Assembly (NCBI GenBank): GCA_947462335.1
Contig: OX381716.1
Location: 2,600,438 to 2,664,437, forward strand
Direction of reading: 5' to 3'
DNA from: Harmothoe impar
Lineage: Eukaryota > Annelida > Polychaeta > Phyllodocida > Polynoidae
DNA: 64,000 nt
Of this stretch, positions 24,018-37,105 are shown one piece after another (within the stretch, counting starts at the first letter, position 1; every line of letters begins with the position of its first letter). Position numbers and translations under genes: made by a program. Below the pieces are notes generated by a model that was given only the letters and a program-made list of their open reading frames with translations, did not search any database and was not told the DNA's origin.

Positions 24018-25045
24018 TTAACCCTTTAGTGTATTATGCCCTTGGTGGTATAAAATGCAGCCCTAGTGAGCAACTCACCAGTGCTGTATAAAAGCACCAA
24101 GCTGACTGCATGGGGTTAAGGCGTTCCCAAAGGCACCAATACAACACTGGTGAGCTACTCAACAGAGCTGCATTCATGTATCATGATGAACAAGGCATGA
24201 AGTTTTGAGGCATGATGCCGCCAAGTGGGTTTATGTAGCATTCAGCCTGATGTTCACAGAGACGGATGTGACAGATCCACAACACGGGTGCAGAAGCTGC
24301 AAGCAACTCACAAAAACTGCTGCTGTGCCTGCAGCCATGCACTCACTGAATTGTGATTTTAACTCCATGAAGTATTTTGAATTCAATGTCATCAGCAGAG
24401 AAGCATTAGCTTTGTGTGCAGGGAGCTTCTCCCAGACAGCGATAGTAGTTTTTATTATATCAGCTACTTCTGCCTCAATCACTCCATTAGTCTTTAATGA
24501 TGACATGTCGCTAAAAGGCAGCTTAGCCTCTCAAGTAACTCCCGGCTGCTGCATTGGTGCATCATGTCAACCCTTCCGGATCCTGAAAGCTCTGTAAGGT
24601 CCGCAGCGTTAGGGAGTTACTCATCAGAGCTGCATTTGGTTTGAAAAAAGGACTAGAGGCATTAACACACTCATGGGTATTTAGAGGATTAACTACATAG
24701 ACAGTGAAAGAGAGACAGATTAAATCTAACAATGAGAATGCATTAGCCCAGAGAGAAATACATGTACATACATGAAATAATCAATTTTGTTCTTTTATTT
24801 TAATAGCTATCTGGAATGAACTAGCTATACATTTTTGACTTTCTGTTATTCTATACACTACTCGTTGATGGTCCAATAGACAATTTCAGTAGAGCCAAAG
24901 GTATAAACGTCACATACCCAACTGCTGCTGAGTACATTTACTGTGCCTTAAATTGTACTTCACCCTAAAATGTGCATTAGCGCATTATGCTATTTACATG
25001 ACAACAATTGTGATGCTTTAGCGACATCTGTCCTTAAAGGGTTAA
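24018..25045. mobile_element. Long TTAA-flanked element (copy B)
   Basis: Duplicate of the element at 1,854-2,880. Here the right end reads CCTTAAAGGGTTAA, a better inverse of the left end TTAACCCTTTAG than in copy A, so the terminal inverted repeat is clearer. The minus-strand frame 24,231-24,506 (91 residues, starting MSSLKTNGVIEAEV) is open here; its function is unknown. Confidence 0.5.
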
Positions 25046-26227
25046 AGGGTCGTATTATCATTAATCTAAACCAGCCCTTTTTCAAAATGGCTGTCACAAT
25101 ATAATCAAGATGTACTGCACTTGTCTCCAATCAGCCCGGCATGTTGACGTCTAATGAAGCCCATGGAGTCATGATAACAAATAACTAACTACAAATCAGC
25201 ACTGCTACAATAATCCGTCACCAGCCTAATCAAGCGTTATCTGATTTCTCTAAGTGCCTTCACAATGTCTCAGTACATTAACTTCTATACAGGGGCTAGA
25301 CTAGATGTCTCCGCTTTTGGCAAAGTCAGGATATTGCTATCTTGATATAGGGAAGAAACAGTGTCAAAAGGGAGTCCAGGTTGTCTCCAGAACGACTCCC
25401 CTCTTTAGATGGGCCCAGGTCACTTAAGGGAGCCTAGGTGACTCTCTGGCTGAAGGAGTGGCCTAGGGGCGTCATATGACTGTACCACCGCCAATGAAAG
25501 GATGAACTTGTTTGCTTTCAAGGGCTGTCAAATCATGATAAATGTACTTTAGTCCTTCCTCATACTGCCACTCCTAGTCTCTTTTCTCAGTCTTTATATC
25601 GTTTCTTAGCTATGAAAGGTACCATATATTAACCTCAAAATGTCATATATCACATCCCTACTATATGTACCTCCCCAGTATTTCATAACCAATGAGGCAA
25701 TCAAATAACACTCCAAAAACTCATGAAATCACCCTCTCAGTTGTGAACAATTCTCATTTTGTGTCTTCAATGCAATATGATTCATCACATCGCACAACAA
25801 TCAGGACAGATTAATGACAACAAATAATGAGCTGTAAATCAAGACAGCCAGATTAACTAACTCGGGTTAATCAGACTCGATGGTTTCTCTAAGTGACTTC
25901 ACAAGTACCATCTCCTTTTCCTGAAACCACTCCTTACAAGGGACCAGATTAGCACTGTTCATATTAGATAAACTGCATCTTTCAGCTATTGGTGGGGAGC
26001 TGTCAGTTTGAACAACATGGGTGAGGGGTTGTGGGATTCAGGGGGGGGCTACAAAATTCCACCCCTTTTTAGTGAAAAAAGGCATGTCCACTAAATAGGC
26101 CAAACCTCCAATTAGCTGGAGGGGCAGGGTTGGGTGCAGGGTATTCATTTTTTAGACCTCTCTCACTGGTATAGCATGGTGGAAGATTTTCATGTGCGCT
26201 CCCTGAACTGTCCCTGTTGCTAAATTA

Positions 26228-26345
26228 TGAAAACTCCCACACCTCCCACACCTCCCACACCTACTCCAGTCCCCCTCACACCTCCCACACCTACTCTAGT
26301 CCTGCCCACACCTCCCACACCTACTCTAGTCCCCTCACACCTTGG
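26228..26345. repeat. C-rich minisatellite, short allele
   Basis: Same unit as 4,386-4,745 but with only about four copies and a different leading CTCCCACAC run. The length difference between copies makes it a candidate VNTR. Confidence 0.8.
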
Positions 26346-26686
26346 CCCCTCATCTCCTGTTTTTATTCCTCCATCTCTAATCCCCTTTATCTGCTGAGCT
26401 GAACACTGTTTGTCACATCCTCAGCAGAATCTACTTAATCCCAGAACTGCCTTAAGTGCCTTCTGGCACAAAGTAAGGGTCCTGCTGCAGGGACATTCTA
26501 CCGCTTGTGTGGAGGTCGGATGGAGGCACAAGATGCTTTTCCCTTTTATCTATTGGGAATTGAACCCTGTTCCCTACACATGTTCCACATTACTATACTA
26601 GAGTTATGGTATTGGTTATAGAGCATAAAGGGTTTCAGTGAGAATAGAGAAAAGCTATTGTCCCATATAATCTTCTTAACTACTGA

Positions 26687-26937
26687 TTAACCCTTTAGGA
26701 TGGCATGATGTCTTAATACATCATGCTCTTGGTTGTCATGATAGATGAATGCAGCCCTGGTGAGTAACTCGCCAGTGCTGCATTCAAGCATCATGCCGGC
26801 CCTACTAGATGGAGATACTCCTGAAGAGGCTGCCTGATGCACCAATATGAGTTACTCCCTAGTGCTGCATTGGTGCATTATGATGCCAAATGTCATCTTT
26901 TAGCGATATTTGTCATTAAAGGGTTAAAGAATCTCCA
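26687..26937. mobile_element. Complete TTAA-flanked MITE (251 bp), present only in copy B
   Basis: TTAACCCTTTAGGATGGCAT at the left and TCATTAAAGGGTTAA at the right; TTAA at both ends. In copy A the aligned spot has a single TTAA (5,200-5,203) followed by the same AATCTCCAAA flank, that is, an apparently empty site. Interior carries repeated GCATCATG / GCTGCATTGGTGCAT words. TTAA targeting and CCCTTT ends fit piggyBac-type non-autonomous elements. Confidence 0.82.
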
Positions 26938-29900
26938 AAGGAATCGCTAGTCTACAGTTCAGACCTAAGTAGCAGCAGCAGATCTACCAGCAGAAAGTTG
27001 ACTTACTCAAGTCGTGCTGAGACGCAGGGTGTTTGCTCCCCGGGTCCCCGGCTGATTAAGTGACTAAGGCGGCAGACTGGGGGTTGATGGGAGTTGATGC
27101 ATCTGCCTAATTAAAGCTGCAGTACAGGAATCTATTAGTGTGCTGATCTGCCTCTAGATGGTGCTGTTAAAGTCAGCAGGGAATACTCCTTAAAGGATTC
27201 CTTCACAGAGAGTACTGACTGAGAGGTTCAAATATTCAGTGGCTATAAGTTTAAAGATAAATGTGAAGTTGATGCTTATCATTCTTTCAATTGATATTAT
27301 TCGATTAGTTTATTAAATAATCTCCACAATAATAGGCCTGATTTTAGTTGGAAGGATACATTATCCATAAATATACAAATTGTAGGATTTTATAGGATAA
27401 TAATGGGTAATGTGTAAAATCAGGAAAGGTGCAACCTTTTCTGGATGGACCCCTGACATGGAAGGGAGAAATAGGTTTTTATATGCATCTAACCCTCTGA
27501 GAAATCACACAACATCATACATATACTGACTGTCTGATGATAAAGTCTATAATATACTGGTCTGACATAGAGAAGACAATACTTAAACATTCATGGAGCA
27601 GTAATACACGTAACATATTACAGTAAGTGCAGAGGTTGATAATGCTGCTCCCTTTGTGGCTGCAGTCATGACTGAAGGAGGTCATTTACTGGACGGGTGG
27701 AGATGGGAACAATTTTTTTTCTGTGAGTGATCACAGGCTAAGGCCTGGAGGCAGGAGGGGGAGGAATGGTTGAGTACAATAGGTTTCATACAATATGGTA
27801 TATGTTTATTTTTAGGGGCTGGAAAGGCAAGACAGGGGGAAAAAGGGTGTGGCATGGAAGAATGCCTAGAGGTAATACAACAGGAGTCCAGCCTTAGCAA
27901 TCACACTTAATACAGCCAGAATATGAAGTGGTGCACAACACCAAATTACTAAACAGATACCCTTATCATCGATGCTTGCTAATGGCATACAGATCGGGGC
28001 ACATTGTCTGTCCATTTTCTGTGTCATGGGAACAGTAAGGGACATCCAATTAGTGAAATATGTGAGCTGACCTGCCCTGGGTACCTGGTCTTGTTCTGAA
28101 ATATTCAGTAGACATCATCAGGGTAAAACTACCCTTGTTCAGCATTCTTATTAAGATTTCACATAACCTTAATAAGTGTCAAATCTATGGAACCCGTATT
28201 GTGTCCCAGTGATGTTGCATATGGAGGTGGTGGTGATAACAAAAGAATTACATTTAATAATTCCTTTTAGATGCTCTACAATTTGATTATGATGTATGGC
28301 TGTAGTATGAAGTCAACCGTGCAAAGAGCAACTCATTCTGAGCATGGTTCACTCTATCTGAATTTAATTCGGTAATGGACTATCATAAGATATTATCAGG
28401 TTACAAACTACCCTGTCCTTGTCTCTCTCTCTCCTCCTCTCCCAATTTCAGGATGGAAGGCCTCAGAAACTTCTCTATGGTTTGCTGATTGAGAAAACCT
28501 GAATGTAATAATTTCTTCGACTTGTGTGTGATCAATACCAGAAATTCCTGGTATTCTAATCCAACTGCCAATCACAGACTCAAGTAGCATGATCAAGAAT
28601 CCTCCTCTGCACCTTCTCTTCCCTCTACCTGTCTGTCTGTCTGTCCTGTTCTGTCTATTCCATCATGTGTTTTTTTTGTCTTTTTGTCACTTTCACCAAA
28701 ATAGGTTGCAGCAATCCTCAGATCCATTTACATGCTTTAGGGACAAACAGTTACACCGTCCTCATCAAACTCTGAGCGTGTCTGAGAGCTAATGGCATTA
28801 ATTGAAAAGCTTTAACATATTTCACTAATCAAAGACAGCCTGCGGTAATAGAACAGGGAACCTTTGTCTCCTGAGTCTTTGCTCAAGGATTTAATTTGAA
28901 AATTCCATTTGTAGTCTTGTTTTCTTAAACTAAGGGATTTCTGAGGACATTCACACATTTTAATTGTACTCACATTTGGCAATAGGCACCGTCTGGTGTG
29001 AGGTTGCATGCTTTAGTCTTCATAGTCCTTTAAAAAATTCTCTTTCAACATCTGTCATCATGATGATTTAAGGCGGGCGACTAGCTAGCACTGCATCAGT
29101 GCATTATACAGACATAACAAAAACCATGAATATCTATCCACTAATTTGGGGAGATGCAGGTATTGGTCTGCCTCCAGGTGTCCACCTGAATTTACCTGTT
29201 TGTCCAAGCTCTGATCTGCCAATACCCTTTACAGGCAGTTTGCACTTTGGGGTATTGTCCACGTTGCCGAACAACAATTGGGCTTCATATCCATTCAAGA
29301 AACTGCATTCATTCAAGTTGGCTCATATTAGGGATTAAGGGCTCTTTCTAACCCCTTAACCCTTGAAGGATGAAATAATTTATTGGTGCATCATGACAAC
29401 AAATATCATTTAGCTACATGCCTGCTGAATCTATGCGATTGATACACTGCCAACCGGTTAGTATGATGCATACATGCAGGCACCAGTCAGCTCTCCTATG
29501 TAGAGTGCTGTTGAGTTTGGGCCAGCCTGTTGGGACAATATGGCTACTGACAGCCCAGCTAGCCGCCAACCCCTCCAATGGACCAATGCAGCAAGAAAGG
29601 AGGACTTATTTTATGATGAAGTCGTTGGTTTAGCATATTGCTAATGAAATCGTCTGTAAAAGCTGTCTTTGCAACATGTATAATAACAGCAGATTTGAAA
29701 AACATTTATCATTTAAATACTGTATATTAAAATGGAAGATTTTATATATTTGCCTGTCACGCTTCAGCAATTTCCAAAATGTTATCAACACCTTTTTTGG
29801 AAAGTGACCTGTTTGTGCTGCATTGGTCTATCGTGCCGTGTCCAATTAAGGAGAGTTAGAGTAGGTTGGACAGGCATCTAAGGGACAGCATGGAGCAGTA

Positions 29901-31566
29901 AAGGCAGGCAGAATGTGCCCTGGATGGAACGTAATGGGCTATAGAGCTGAGGAACAGGGACCATTCATTATGTCAGGTAGTGCCTAAACTGGATATATAC
30001 TGAACTTGCTGATGACACTTCGGAAAGCTAGCTGTACCATGTATTGGCTAAAGTTTCTGACTCCAAGCTTGATAATATTATTTTTGTCACACATACAACA
30101 TGCATACCTCTGTAGGCAAAGCACAGTGCAATACACCAATGGATAAGTCATTGCTATTTCTTTTGTGATTTCATTGAGTCAAGCTTATAGGAGTCAACCC
30201 TATTAGGGGATTAACTTCTTATTGTAACACATAAGGATTAAATTTACATAAGACAGTAACACTGAACACAGAGAAAAGCAAATATGTCAACCGTGTCTCT
30301 CACCTGGCTCTGGTCAAACTGCTAATGACTGCTTATATGAAAAGTAAACTCAAGTTGACCCTTCATATAAGCAGAGTCATTAGCTATCTAACACTCCATT
30401 TTTACCAGAACCACTTGATAGAAACTGTTGACTCCTTTATCTTTCTAGGGAACTGCTTGTGTGATGAATACAGATTTAATCCAAGTGCAGCTTTTCAAGT
30501 CTCTGTTGCTCTGTGACTACACCTATGGCTGCCCTCACCAATGCTGTGGTAGATTTACAGCATATCAAAAGCCAGTCTCTCTTCCACCATGTCTATATGG
30601 TGTCGGAGGTTAAAGAACCTTTGCTTTGGTAAATGTGTAGGAGCTGGATTTCTGTCTTGGGCTCATTTCATAGATTCAACCAGCCTGGATTACCCAAGGC
30701 TTTGGCCTACCTTGTACTTGTGAAAAATTTTAACTTGAGTCTCCTCTGCATAGTCAAGCGGACGTTAAAGTACATATACAAATTGACCATTCTCCTCCCA
30801 ACTTTCCATATGGTCAATATGTGTTCAGATCAGCATGCACCTTCTCCATTATATATGAAAGATGTCCTGATATTGTCCTGATATTGTCAAGATCAGATCA
30901 TATATATACAGGCAATGCTGCATTGCAGATGTCACCCTGTGTGACATTTAATCAGCTATAGCTGAAATGATATCCAGTTCCAATTTCTCAGCAATCTGTC
31001 CATAAACAGAGCCCTGGCAGAAGAAAGCTATATGTGTAAAGCTTTCCCACTGATCTTTGTCTCAAGACAAAGGGAGATGAATTACTCCAGAGGGAAACAA
31101 TAATGCGATATGTCATATAAATGTCAGATGTGAGCGGATACTAGCGGCCAATCAGATCACCTGCAGTAAATCCTGTATCCTGCCTTCTACCCTTTGTCAC
31201 CTGGGTGCATGTATGCAGTCTTGACAAATAGCTCAACACAGTGCTACATTCAAATTGTTTCATATTGAACCTACAGAGCTGGTTCACTCCCATAGGTACG
31301 GTATGCTACAACTGCTCCTTCTTTTGTTCATTCTTTTATTTTTTCCTCCGTTATTCTGGCCCACTAGAAGCCTTGTGTTAGCTATATCATTCTCCCTTCT
31401 TGCATGCAGTTTCATTGAACCTATCTCTAAAATCTTTATTCCCAGAAATAGTCATCAATCCTTCAGAAAACACTGTCCCCTGAAAAAACATGCTTCATAT
31501 TTCAGTCATGGCTTGTATCTCCTGAGGAGGTTTATCCTACTTCATACTTCCTGCATGTCATGTTCT

Positions 31567-34500
31567 CTAACAGCAATGGGGAGCAGGTTTTAGTTATAAA
31601 TGAACTCATGTTAGATGTCTGTATCTTTCTCAGTAACTTTCTTTTAACTTAAGACAAGAAAGCAAGAGAGCCCCCGCCCTGGAGCCGAAACACTGGTTCA
31701 CTGGTAAACTCTGGAAGGAGTATTCTCAGTACATTATACTAAATCCCTTGAGCAGTCCTCTACAGATGCATGACACTTAAATCTCTTGAGGATCTCCCCA
31801 AACTGCAGCCTCAGGGTAGTAGTAGTAGAAGTATTAGGGGGTGAGCCTGGTGCACAATTCGGGATATGCCTGTATTTCTGGGTGTAAGGGCAATAGGAGG
31901 CTCAGCAGCAGGATGTGGCAAGAAAACTATGAGAGGGGTTTCCTACCAATCTACTTTAAACTACTGAAATGCTGTAAGAAATATCATAGGAGCTCACTAA
32001 CAATAGAGTTCCCTTCATGAAGGTAGTGCAGTTAAACTAGCTGCTGCATGAGTACAGTAGGAAGTGAGGAGAGCAATCAGACAAAGCAGAGTGAATCTCA
32101 GATATAGATATTTTCCTATGAGAATCACAGAAACTGTCGGAGGACAGAAAAACTAGAGCTATATAAGATTGACTTTAGGAATCTAGAGTTGGGCGCAGGT
32201 GCAGGGCGCTGTTTTACAGATAAATAAAACACAATGAGATCAGGCCCACTTGTATGTCAAATATACCCAGCACCTGTACCATCACATTACTATAGGATGA
32301 GTTTTCACATAGTATTTTTTACATGTGTATATATAGATATGTATTTGTGTGGACAATAATTTTTGCGCCGGATACAGGTGTTGCTTAGTTTGTTTGATTC
32401 ACTTATTTCCTAATGCATTATGACAGAAATGAACAGAGAGAAGACAGATATAGATTCTTCAAGAATAAATTGAAGATACATCCATGAATGGAATATTACA
32501 ATAAATGTGGATAATGAATCAACGATTTTCACAAAAGCCTGTGTTTTTGAAAAGCTAGTGTAATAACACCACTGTCTGTACAGGGATATGGGAAACATAA
32601 ATATAGATCCTCAGACAGGAGATCGATATAGACAGCCATGGATTCAGTTTGAAATGGAAACCTGTCAGATCAGATCAGACTGTAGACATCACGTTAGACA
32701 GCCACTAGTACCAGTGAAGGATAGATCTCCACATTGGTGTGAGCGGAATTGACTAATGCCAATATTTCAGTAGTCCTTTGATGGTGTATTCTGAATTCAG
32801 AATTGTTAGATATAACTGATGGGTTTTTAATATTCATAGTCAATTAAGTAATCATTTCTAACATGGAACATTTCGTATGTATATAAATGTATAAGATAAT
32901 GGAACACAATTGTGACATCTCGCACATCCTAGACGAGAGATAATCAGACAAAAAGGTCGAATTTGATGAATTTAGTGAAATTAAGTTTAATAGGTGTTTG
33001 CAATGATTATTTTGTTTACTTTACTACTGTTGAAGGATTAATGCAAAAAATGAGCAGAAATGACTTAATTTGATTGATTTGATGATCATCACTGATTATC
33101 GCTCTCACAATTTATATCAAATTTTATCCGTAATGGATTTATATCTCACATTTTGAATATTTATTATCTAAAGCTTACATGAGCATTTAATATCTACACA
33201 TAGCCACACATTTTCACTTTACATTGGTACCATACTGATTTCATGTGCTGCTGATATGTGCAAACTAACCAAGAATACAAAGAGGACTGCCTGTTCTATG
33301 TTAATGTACACATTGGTATAAAGCCTTATTTTAGTGCTCTATTATGGATAATCTGTGTCCGTAAATATCTGAATTTGAAAATTCCCTAAAAATTGGAAAA
33401 TATAGATATTTTGGTGAATTAAAAAGTAAAATGAAGCCTTTGATGTGCTCTCTCTGAAAGCAGTATAGTCCTCAAATCCATGTTTCCAACATGTGACTGG
33501 TTAGGTGAAAACGCATCATAATTTCGAAAATCATTTGCAAACTGTATACAGAAATTAACAATGATAATCAAATTTGTTTCCATGAGGATCTATTCTACCA
33601 ATCATCTATCCAACAATATGAAGGGAATATTTTTCTGCCAGGCACTATTCTGCAGCCCTGCCTTTTAACATGCAGCACTCTTTGTTTACATCCTTTCTGT
33701 TTGGCTTTGTTTTTTCAATGTTTGTGTAAACTGTTTGCCTTTGGAGATTGAGTGGCCAGGGGAAGGTTTGGTGTGTGGCTTTGGAATAAAGGGAAAGTTG
33801 ATTAACATGATAAATAGCAAGGCGGTATCTTAAACTAAACTAAACTAAACACTATGGGTGTACAGTGTGGAATATCAGAGCCATGGCATTCATCATTATT
33901 GACTTTCTTGCTTCTCTCTTTGAATGAAGCTCAGCCTAATCAGCCTAATTAGCTTTAACTTACTCTTCAGAATCGCTTATGGCTACAAAGTCTAATACTC
34001 TCAACTTTCTGTCTTTTCCTATTTTCTCTTTATCGTGCTACTCTCGATTATTCTCTCCATGTGACTCCATAAACCGCCATCTTCATCTGTCCTCTTTGTC
34101 TTAGTCTTGGCTTTAATGTTTCTGTCTCACCAGGTTGATGCAGGTTTGAATCCTGACGTCTATGTTTGGTTGACGTAAATGATCGGATCAAAATATATCA
34201 ATGGTAAAGTACAAAGTGTAGACTTTATGTACACTTCATGTTCTGCCAATAATAAGTGTCAGCCAATCGTATGCACCCTAGGGTTTTAAATGCATTGATT
34301 TGGTGAGGCTAATAAGTTTTCAACCAGCTGATGAAGACTACCACACACACAGAAACACGTCTCCCCAGAACCAATTCTGCCATAATCTGTCTCTCACGTT
34401 AAAACCACACTCATGCTCTCCTAGAGGCCCTCATTCTGGAGCCACCATTCCACAATGTCATCATCGTTATCATCATCATCATCATCATCATCATAAAGAT

Positions 34501-34574
34501 GCACTCTTGATCTGAACATATAGTCTAAGAGGCAATGTACTGATGTAAGTCAATCATACATTCAAAAGAAAAAA
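31567..34574. other. Non-coding, no feature recognised apart from a microsatellite
   Basis: AT-rich single-copy-looking sequence after the end of copy B. No frame with coding character, no splice-compatible exon series and no obvious terminal repeats were seen. An ATC microsatellite lies at about 34,457-34,494. Confidence 0.6.
34457..34494. repeat. (ATC)n microsatellite
   Basis: Run of TCATCATCATC with one interruption (TCGTTA). Confidence 0.9.
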
Positions 34575-35765
34575 GATGTTCCTTTACTATGGAAAAAGAC
34601 TGTTTGCTTTAATGGCATGGATTATTGCATTTGTGTCTAGTGAGAAAACCAGTAGAGCAATCATAAATCTCATTCAGTGAGACTAATTAGTGACAGCAAA
34701 TAAAGTATTACAAATCAAGACAGATCAAGACAGGACAGTCCGATTAATCCATCATTCACACAGCTTAATCTGATTCTTCTAAGTGCCTGCCACATAGTCT
34801 ATAGATGCATTAGCTCATTCAGTGAGACTAACTAATGACAACAAATATAGTATTACAAATCAGGACAGGCAGATTGATTCATCTAGTCAGTGACCTAGGC
34901 CTCACCTCTCAGACATCAGTCATATAATTATACATTCTAATATAGAGTAAGGCTAGCATGGAGAAGACAATACTAAAACATTCATGGGACAGTAATACAC
35001 TAAACCTTATTACATTAGTTGCCGAGGCTGGGGGCACAAGATAATACTGCTCTCTCTGTGGCTGCAGGCTTGGTTGGAGGTGGGCATTTACTGAGGTAGA
35101 GGCGGAGTGGAGAGGACTAATCTAAGTCAATTATGCATTCAATAGAAAAAAGATGTACCTTACCTATGGAGAAAAACTGATTGCTCTAACAGCATTGATT
35201 ATTGCATTCGTCTCTAGTGAGGACACCAGTAGAGCCTTCATAAATCTCATTCAGTGAGACTAATTAATGACAACAAATAAAGTATTACAAATCAGGACTG
35301 TCAGATTGATCCATCACTCACATAAATTAATCGTGACCTTTTTTCTGCAAGGTTGCCATGGAAATCCCTGCTAGCAACTAAACTACAGACGGTATAAATG
35401 ACAGATACGTATATCATTATTCCCAAGATGTTATATGTGTACCGTACCCATGGGTCAGTGACCTAGGCCTCACCTCTCAGACATCACTCAGTCATATAAC
35501 TATGTATATACTCCAATAAAGAGTCTGGCTAGCATAGAGAAGACAATACTAAAACATTCATGAGGCAGTAATACAGTAAACCTTATTACATAAGGTGCCG
35601 AGGCTGGGGGCACAAGATAATACTGCTCCCTCTGTGGCTGCAGGCATGACTGGAGGGAGGCATTTACTGAGGTGAGGGCGGAGTGAAGTGGGGGGGGGGC
35701 AGTAAATGTCTTCTGTGAGATCACATGCAAAGGTCTGAGCCCTAGAAGGGAGAAATGATTGGGCA
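34575..35765. repeat. Local duplication (about 560-bp units) related to the big duplicated block
   Basis: 34,575-35,110 and 35,140-35,700 share ordered phrases: TACTATGGAAAAAGACTG / ACCTATGGAGAAAAACTG, AAATCTCATTCAGTGAGACT, CAGTGACCTAGGCCTCACC, GAGAAGACAATACTAAAACA, and GTGGCTGCAGGC followed by GGCATTTACTGAGG. The latter two also match 5,890-6,020 (and 27,570-27,700), so this is an older, degenerate relative of the duplicated block. Confidence 0.75.
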
Positions 35766-36167
35766 TAGGAGGTTTCATGGAGGAATGTTATTTGGTTAGG
35801 CTGGAGAGGAGGTGAGGGGAGAAGGAGGACCGTGGGAAGACAGTTACATGAGGTACATAGCCAAAGGTTATAGAGTGAGGAAGTAAAGGAAGGTAACGTG
35901 AAAGGGGAGAGGGAGCTCTAGGCCGCTAAGATTTATGTCAATAAGAGGGCTGTCTTGTACATTTAGGGCAGGAGCATTTTGTGTTAGTGGTTTCAGTGAA
36001 GAAGGGGACAGCAAGCTAATATCTGATATTGCATATGTGTCAAATGCATAATATATTGCATTATACCTGGACCAGAAAAGGTTATTACAGGTTGTCATAA
36101 CGTTATTGCAAGTGCTAGTGTGCTTTCATTAAACTTAGTGTGGCTATAGTGTGACAGAATCCATTGG

Positions 36168-37105
36168 TGGCTCACTCTCACCAAATAAGTGCAACTAAAA
36201 AAGTGACGTACATGATCGGCGGACGTACATGATCGGCAGACGTACATGATCCGCAGAGTACAAAATCCATCTTTTACCCCCTGCACTACGATGTTTAGCT
36301 CTCCCAACCATACCTACAGGCTGTAATGTATCTTCAGGGAGTTTATTAGAAAAAAAAACCTCCCAAAATATTTATAGGGGCCGGAGGGGGGGGGCTCAAT
36401 GTGTAACCGATCATGTACGTCACATGACGTACATGATCGGCTTGGAATGTCATGTAACATTTCCTCATTACCCACTGCTTCACATGTCTATGATTATACA
36501 TATTTAGACCTACATCATATGTACACCTTGCTATGATTGATTTATGTTTTATATATGGTCAGAAAGGGTAATTAAGACAGTCAATAAATAATGGCCGATC
36601 ATGTACGTCACATGACGTACATGATCGGTATTTCAAATGTCATGTAAAATACTCTTACTAGTTGCATCTACACATGTCTAACATCTTACATGTCAAGACA
36701 CACATCATATGTACACCTAGGTAAGGTTTATTTATGTTTTTCCTTGTTCAGAAAGGGTAGGGCAGTCAATAATCACCGATCATGTACGTCACCGATCATC
36801 TACGTCACATGACGTACATGATCGGTATTGAAATGTCAAGTAAAATTCTCTTCCTAGTCGAATATACACATGTCTAACATTTTACATGTCAAGCCACACA
36901 TCATATGTACACTTTGGTAAGGTTTACATATGTTATATGATGATCAGAAAGACTGGGGCAGTCAATAATCACCGATCATGTACGTCACCGATCATGTACG
37001 TCACCGATCATGTACGTCACCGATCATGTACGTCCACCGATCATGTAGGTCCACCGATCATGTACGTCACTTTTTTAGTTGCACTGGTTTGGTGAGAGTG
37101 AGCCA
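36168..37105. mobile_element. Non-autonomous TIR element packed with ACGTACATGATCGG motifs (938 bp)
   Basis: About 53-bp terminal inverted repeats: left TGGCTCACTCTCACCAAA...AAAAAAGTGACGTACATGATCGG; the right end is the inverse, with a few mismatches. Subterminal regions are tandem copies of CCGATCATGTACGTCA (six or more at the right, three at the left). The interior is about three units of roughly 185 bp, each headed by a near-palindrome of 16-bp arms (CCGATCATGTACGTCA / TGACGTACATGATCGG, 2-bp spacer). No transposase frame is present. No convincing target duplication was found. Confidence 0.85.

Larger units (their letters stand above)
22172..31566. repeat. Segmental duplication, copy B
   Basis: Second copy of the block at 1-9,862, same strand, offset about 22.17 kb at its left end and about 21.7 kb at its right end because of indels. 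Relative to copy A it lacks about 120 bases (A 3,190-3,308), has a shorter C-rich minisatellite, and carries one extra 251-bp TTAA MITE (26,687-26,937). The left junction is at GAATACAACA (22,172) and the right junction at CATGTTCT (31,559-31,566). The intervening unique 12.3 kb contains the recombinase locus. A true tandem duplication and an assembly of two haplotypes in series both fit. Confidence 0.93.
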
